NCBI RefSeq assembly: GCF_030269925.1
Contig: NC_085107.1
Span: 17,672,001-17,736,000, forward strand
Direction: 5' to 3'
Length of the DNA: 64,000 bases
DNA from: Bombyx mori
Taxonomy: Eukaryota; Arthropoda; Insecta; Lepidoptera; Bombycidae
In this document: in pieces, positions 59,105-64,000 of the stretch
Position numbering within the stretch: the stretch's first letter is position 1
Layout of the letters: each line of letters starts with the position of its first letter
Program-made: the position numbers and the translations under genes
The notes under the pieces: model-generated
Told to the model about the DNA's origin: nothing
Database searches by the model: none
The model's input: the letters and a program-made list of their open reading frames with translations, nothing else

Positions 59105-59285
59105 TCTGTCAGATAGTCTTTATATATATTTTTTAAATTAAAAAAGTGCAATTCCGTATAAGTCAATTTATGTAATAATTATTCTTCACAAGCGAAGGAA
59201 ATTATTAAAAAAGAAACTTTTCTTTTTCTTATTTTTATACGCACCTAAATACGAATGCTACGGTTTAACTGCATTAGCACTTTAA

Positions 59286-59591
59286 TCTATTTATAATATA
59301 AATAAATTTGAGTGTCTGTTTGTAATATTGAAATAACCACTTTTTACTATATGCATACGAATATATATATACGGTACATACACTAAAATAATATATTATT
59401 TTATTTTTGTCTGTCTGTTTGTTTGTTCCGGCTAATCTCTCGAAAGGTTGGACCGATTTTGACGGGACTTTCATTGATAGGTAACTGATGATATAAGGAG
59501 TAACTTGGGCAATTTTTTTAGACTATCTTCGCCCCATGGCGTCATCCGTGGTACGACTTTGACCAAGAGTAACATCGCGGGACTCGGCTAG
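59286..59591 (+). mobile_element. Non-autonomous Helitron family C
   Basis: From TCTATTTATAATATAAATAA to GCGGGACTCGGCTAG, between A and T. It contains TTTTTGTCTGTCTGTTTGTT and TGATATAAGGAGTAACTTGG, shared in reverse with 12623-12953. Confidence 0.8.
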
Positions 59592-59862
59592 TCATCATCA
59601 TCTTAGGCCTTACAGCCCAGGGTGGGCCTTAGCCTGGTCCAGTATGTCTCTCCAGACTGCTCTTTTCAGGGCTTTCTCCTTCCAGTTCCTGACACCTATA
59701 GCTTTGAGGTCGCACTACACGCCATCCAGCCATCGGAGCTGCGGTCTGCCACGACTTCTGCGGCCCTCTGGTTTGCCATAGAGCAGTTGTCTTGGCGTTC
59801 TGGTATTCTCCATTCGAACCACATGTCCTGCCCATCCTAGGCGTCCAATTAGTAGTAGGCGT
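59592..59862 (-). pseudogene. RTE-like LINE 3' end with broken reverse-transcriptase C-terminus
   Basis: The minus strand encodes [13 protein letters not shown], then [17 protein letters not shown], a stop (59715-59717, a CAG-to-TAG type change), then [14 protein letters not shown] and [12 protein letters not shown] with the natural stop at 59610-59612. A short ATG/ATC-type tail follows. The right-hand edge abuts a Helitron. Same protein group as 58826-59104 but a different family. Confidence 0.8.
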
Positions 59863-60486
59863 AGGCGACTCGGCTATTACATGTATATATTTTCATTCAC
59901 TTCACCGTTTAAAATCTTCGAAGCATTCAAATATCGTGAATTTTCACCAAACCGAACATTTAAAGTGATCATTTCATGATATTAAATTTTATTATGGAAA
60001 AAACGTTTATTATTCGAAATGTAATTCAGGTGTTCTCGGTGAGCTCGCTACGGTTGCATCGAACAGAAATGTTAAACCGCAACCCGATGCCACTCGAAAT
60101 CATCCGATCCCAAAGTCATTACCAGATACATCGTACCGAATAACCGAATGAATCAAGTAGTCTTCACCTCGAGTGCATCAATTATGACCCTATCAAAAAT
60201 AATGGCTCCGACGCCCGTTTCGGCTTTTTGTTTTCATCCCTAGACTCGCCCGTATTTTTTTAATTTCTCGATTGGAGTAAGCGCTCGTTATCATCAATAA
60301 CGTTTTTCATTTCATTTACCATGTTCATACGATTTTCGTCCTTATTTACTAGACCTGAAATTGATACAATCAGAACAACCGAGCGGTGGTTAGGTCATTT
60401 CACCTTAAATTCCCATGATTCTTTCGTATATTTTTGCATCAAGATTTTCGAAAATAAAATTTTCAACGTTCTTGTGAACTTATTGA
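59863..60486. other. Unique sequence
   Basis: Nothing recognised. Confidence 0.4.
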
Positions 60487-61160
60487 TTTTTTTTTTATTG
60501 CTTTGATTGGTGGACGACTTCACAGCCCATCTGGTGTTAAGTGGTTACTGGAGCCCATAGACATCTACAGCGTAAATGCGGCACCCACCGACCGGGTTAT
60601 GTCGGACTCCGGCGCCTCCAGAGAAGAAGAGGGAGAAGAGGAAGACCAAAGTCCTCCTCTTCTTCCAATTCCTACTGGGAGACTACGCCTTGAGAAAGGC
60701 GCGCGAGGCGCTGCGCGGCGTCTATCACGCAGGACCCGCCCCGCAAAACCGACTACCGACTAAACCCCATCGAGCTCCACCACACCGACTCCACGAAACC
60801 TACGGTACCGCACAATGCGCGCCGCAGGCTCGCCGTCGCCGGTACCCGTCCTGACAATAGGACGGGATCCCATCCCCGGAAAGATCCCGTAGGACGTCGT
60901 CTCGGGAGACACACCGTGAGTGGCGCATAGGAGCCACCTTGCGCCGCCTCACCACGGAACCGACAGCAGAGCACCGGGCGCCCCCGCACCCAGTACCCAA
61001 CAGTCCCTACGGGAGGTTAACGGGAGCATCGTGCCCGCGTCGCCCACCCCGCCTTCTTCGCTGAAGAGCCGAAGAGGGATCCCACTCCCTTTCGCGCTCC
61101 TCAGCCTCGCGGAACGCCATGACCAGGTCGCAACTCCCAAGAGGACCCCTACCACCAGTG
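60487..61160 (-). mobile_element. Bm1 whose centre is replaced by R1-clade LINE sequence
   Basis: The left part (60487-60589) is the Bm1 3' half in reverse, ending CGGCACCCACC. The right part (61132-61160) is its 5' edge ACTCCCAAGAGGACCCCTAC. The Bm1 middle is absent and 540 bp of R1-clade LINE lies between. There is no target duplication. Confidence 0.75.
60590..61131 (-). mobile_element. R1-clade LINE fragment without its 3' terminus
   Basis: It matches 11154-12073 from GACCGGGTTATGTCGGACTC through GACTACGCCTTGAGAAAGGC and GACGGGATCCCATCCC to GCCATGACCAGGTCGCAA. The last ~50 bp of the element and the poly(A) tail are missing, so it is not a simple target-primed insertion. ORFs on both strands here are by-products of GC-rich sequence. 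Confidence 0.8.
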
Positions 61161-61723
61161 AACGAACATTTAATATATCCATGCTAAATACTGGAATCTC
61201 CATTACGCTAACATCATAATATTGTCGTTACCTACAGTGCAATGCAGCACCAGTAAATAAAAATAAAGTATTGGAACACTTAATCATATGTTCCGTGGGG
61301 AAAATAGAATATTTTTTCATGAACTGAAAATTCACGCCCGCGTAGTTATTACTTGAAACGAAGAAAGGTGTGTAGGCGGAACACCTCACCAGGGCAGATA
61401 ATACGCCGCCCATGTATACAAGTAATGTATTTATCGCTCCTATATCTGCGATGAGGTTTAACGGTAAATGGGACAAATAGTACGTTGTGGTTTCATATTT
61501 TTTCGTATTCTCACTTATATTATATTATATTCAGTTCACGAACTATAGAGAACAGTTGTAAAGGCTTTAATAAACAATGATTCCACATGAACATGAATAG
61601 AAGTTTGCACAAAGTGGGAATGAATCGCTCCGGGCATTACAATATTGTAATAATTGTTACGTTATAAAACTCATTGTAAAAATTAATATTTCAAAAAAAA
61701 TATAATATTAAAAAAAAAAAGAC
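61161..61723. other. AT-rich unique sequence
   Basis: Nothing recognised. Confidence 0.4.
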
Positions 61724-61875
61724 ATGCCCGCTGAGTTTCTTTCCAATTCTTCTCAGGACGGAGGCTAGTTTTTGTGAATTGGCGGTAGTTCTTTTAACGT
61801 TCAACAAGTATGTACTTTCATTTATGTTGAATAAAAAATTTTTGATTTGATTTGCATTGATTTGATTTGATTTGA
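61724..61875 (+). mobile_element. RTE-type LINE 3' end, copy 2
   Basis: ATGCCCGCTGAGTTTCTTTC, TTCTTCTCAGGACGGAGGCT, GTTGAATAAAAAATTTTTG and a TTTGATTTGATT tail. Mirror copy at 41677-41810. Confidence 0.7.
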
Positions 61876-63713
61876 CGACGACTGCCCTGCCAAGAGTAAC
61901 CGCCTATGATGACGATATCATATTTGTTGAGTAGTATTCGATCAGAAAATGGGTGGAATACGGCTCTTGATCAATAAATAAAAATTGTTTTTTCATTTAG
62001 CAAAAACACGTAGTATTTTTTGTTTGTATGATTCGATTTCTAGAAACATACATTGTACAGGTCTATCGTTACATAAACAAATTCCTCGTATTGCCAGCAA
62101 CAAGATGTCTTTATTTAGAAAACTTTTTAATTTCACAGTAGTGCGTTATTGTTGCGGTTCTGTTTGTTGAGAATTGAAAACATCTCGTAATTGATTTTCT
62201 TGTTAAAATGTAAACTTTCATTGTTTCTGTGTGTTTGTAATGTAACACGCCGTATGTTGCGTATTACTTAGATACCGTTTTGTTGTTTCAAACGATTCTG
62301 ATTATCACATATTATTTATTATTCAAATGTTTAATAATTTTAAATAGAATTAAAAAAAAAATTAGTCGTTGCCCGAATCCAGCATAATCATCATAAATCT
62401 TTTTTAATACGCTTTTATTAACTTCATACGTATGTTAGTATGTAACGGAATCTTTGAACATGATTTAGACCCCCTTCCAAAACGTCGGATTAGCTCGAAA
62501 TTTGGTATACTTACGATCGATGACAATTCAATATTTTAAGCAGTTCGATCCGTTATCATCAGGATTCAGTCAGTCAAGGGCTTTTTAGGATATTATCAAA
62601 ATATTTATAACTATTGATACTACGCACCCCACGCTTTTTTTACAATAAAATCATTTTTTCTTACACTATTTTTAATTCAAATCTAATAAAATTTATTTTC
62701 TATTTTTTAGTTGGATTTTCTATAAAAGCGTATTTTTTTCGTTTTTTTAAACTATTACATTAATTATTTATTTAAATCGGAAATAGAAAACGAACCAAGT
62801 CAGCCGAGTGACTGGCTGTATGTGCGTGCATTCATTTGCGTTGTCCAACAAAGGGAAAAATTAAAAAAAAAATACGCGGTTTCCGGCAAAAATCTTTATG
62901 TCAAAAAAAAAAAAGAAACAAGTGTGTCTGGCCAGTTATTCCCTCGGCACAGTCGATGCACAGACGAGCGGACAGGGCACGGTTCTCACTAAAAACGGAA
63001 TTGCGTGCGTTATCGTTGCGGTGCGTCCGCGTCACTTCAAGGGGCTTTCAACAATTTCCGTCGCGACTACGTTCGAAGCGAAAATTGAATAGTGTCTATA
63101 GTCTATAGTTCGTTCGGTTTGTACTATCGACCGTGTTTACTGTCCACTCTCTGTTTACTGTTTCAACGAAATTACTTGTATTAATGTTTTCCATTATTAT
63201 TTTTTAAATTACGAAATTAACATTTAAAACAAAAAAACGCCATCTAACTCGAGTAATTTGTTTTTGTTTTTTTTAAAAATGAATCAAATTAAATTGCGGT
63301 CGATCGTAAACAAATGTATTACAAAAAAATCGCGTGACGGCCGCATCCTTTTGCCTCAGTCAGACTTAATACAAAACTGAATTTATTAATAAACAACACA
63401 ATAAACTAACCGTTCATGTTTTAATAGCATTATAATTATAGTTAATTGCTAATTAACGATTCGTTCTTTTGTATTAAATATAATTAATACTATTATTTAT
63501 TACCGCGAAACATCCGAGGTAAAAGTATTTTTATTGAATATTTCAACGGTTTTCTTCATAGCAGTTAAATATAATTGCATTGCAATGCTCAACAAAATTG
63601 TAATGCATGCTTTATCTACTGAGACGAGAGATATTTAAAATGAAAATACGCGTCTAGCGGTGATGGGGCTTGCTGAGAGCTCGTAAGAGTAAGTATAAAT
63701 GGGATTTTAAACG
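61876..63713. other. Unique sequence with a GC-richer patch
   Basis: 62465-62580 (AGCTCGAAATTTGGTATACT) looks repeat-like but has no second copy here. 62810-63110 is GC-richer with overlapping short ORFs but no domain signature. Confidence 0.3.
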
Positions 63714-63850
63714 GATTTTTTTATTGCCCTTATTGACATCAGTAATACTAAGAAGAGTCAAGCAACTGCCTACCGTTTAATACTCTCTACAAGCTTCGTG
63801 TGAAAAAGGACGCTCTGGAAACACCGTAAAAGGGAGTTCACTTCAAAGCC
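63714..63850 (-). mobile_element. CR1/Jockey-type LINE 3' end, internally deleted
   Basis: Poly-T, then ATTGCCCTTATTGACATCAG, GCAACTGCCTACCGTTTAAT, AAAAAGGACGCTCTGG and ACACCGTAAAAGGGAGTTCA. About 50 bp of the 3' UTR is missing after TTGCCCTT. It reaches into the reverse-transcriptase C-terminal codons. Confidence 0.65.
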
Positions 63851-64000
63851 AATATACAATAAAGTAATGTATAAGATATCCGATGGTCCTTATTCCAAAG
63901 CAGCAGTGCAATCTAATATCCCAATACGTGCTGCGAAAGGAGTATTGTATCCTGTATATTGTATTTTTTTTTAACTAATTTTAATTCGCAACTCTGAAAC

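Noticed and set aside
1..64000. CRISPR arrays, operons, telomeric TTAGG arrays, rDNA
   Set aside because: None is present; repeats are dispersed transposons, and composition and content are those of an insect nuclear genome.

Overview
This window reads as non-coding nuclear DNA from a lepidopteran, almost certainly a Bombyx silkworm (B. mori or B. mandarina). About twenty copies of the tRNA-derived SINE Bm1, the classic Bombyx SINE, are scattered over the 64 kb on both strands. They sit among A-to-T-inserted Helitrons typical of Lepidoptera and 3' ends of several non-LTR retrotransposons. The base composition is AT-rich, and I found no open reading frame that looks like a host gene. The only protein-like stretches are decayed C-termini of LINE reverse transcriptases.

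Layout. 0-10 kb: Helitrons (168-275, 359-642, 4053-4346, 6328-6827), Bm1 copies, a hairpin-rich retroposon (2237-2502), a MITE (4718-4987) and an RTE-like LINE split by a Bm1 (8213-8672). 10-13 kb: a CR1/Jockey-type LINE end with an R1-clade LINE nested in it, carrying a 141-nt poly(A) tail. 13-22 kb: Helitrons, two MITE-like elements, one Bm1 and much single-copy AT-rich sequence. 22-27 kb: two copies of an unclassified ~380-bp repeat, each followed by a Bm1 at the same joint, and a full-length Bm1 nested in a Helitron. 27-33 kb: a long GT/GC alternating tract, a Helitron and a retroposon. 33-38 kb: nested SINE/LINE fragments. 38-44 kb: mostly unique sequence. 44-56 kb: Bm1 clusters, two Helitrons and further retroposons. 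56-64 kb: two Helitrons, two RTE-like LINE ends, a Bm1/R1-LINE chimera and one RTE-type 3' end.

No operon or pathway can be described. The most informative host signals are two matches to the recursive-splicing ratchet-point consensus (pyrimidine tract, TTTCAG directly joined to GTAAGTG), at 1854/1855 and 50802/50803. Both lie on the minus strand and share a 14-base core, although their flanks are unrelated. They suggest, without proving it, that the window is part of a very long intron of a minus-strand gene. The first also has a second donor 25 nt downstream, the layout of a recursive-splicing exon. Other notable items are a miRNA-like hairpin (14871-14933), a 113-bp direct duplication flanking one Bm1, and a stem-loop core shared by several different retroposon families.
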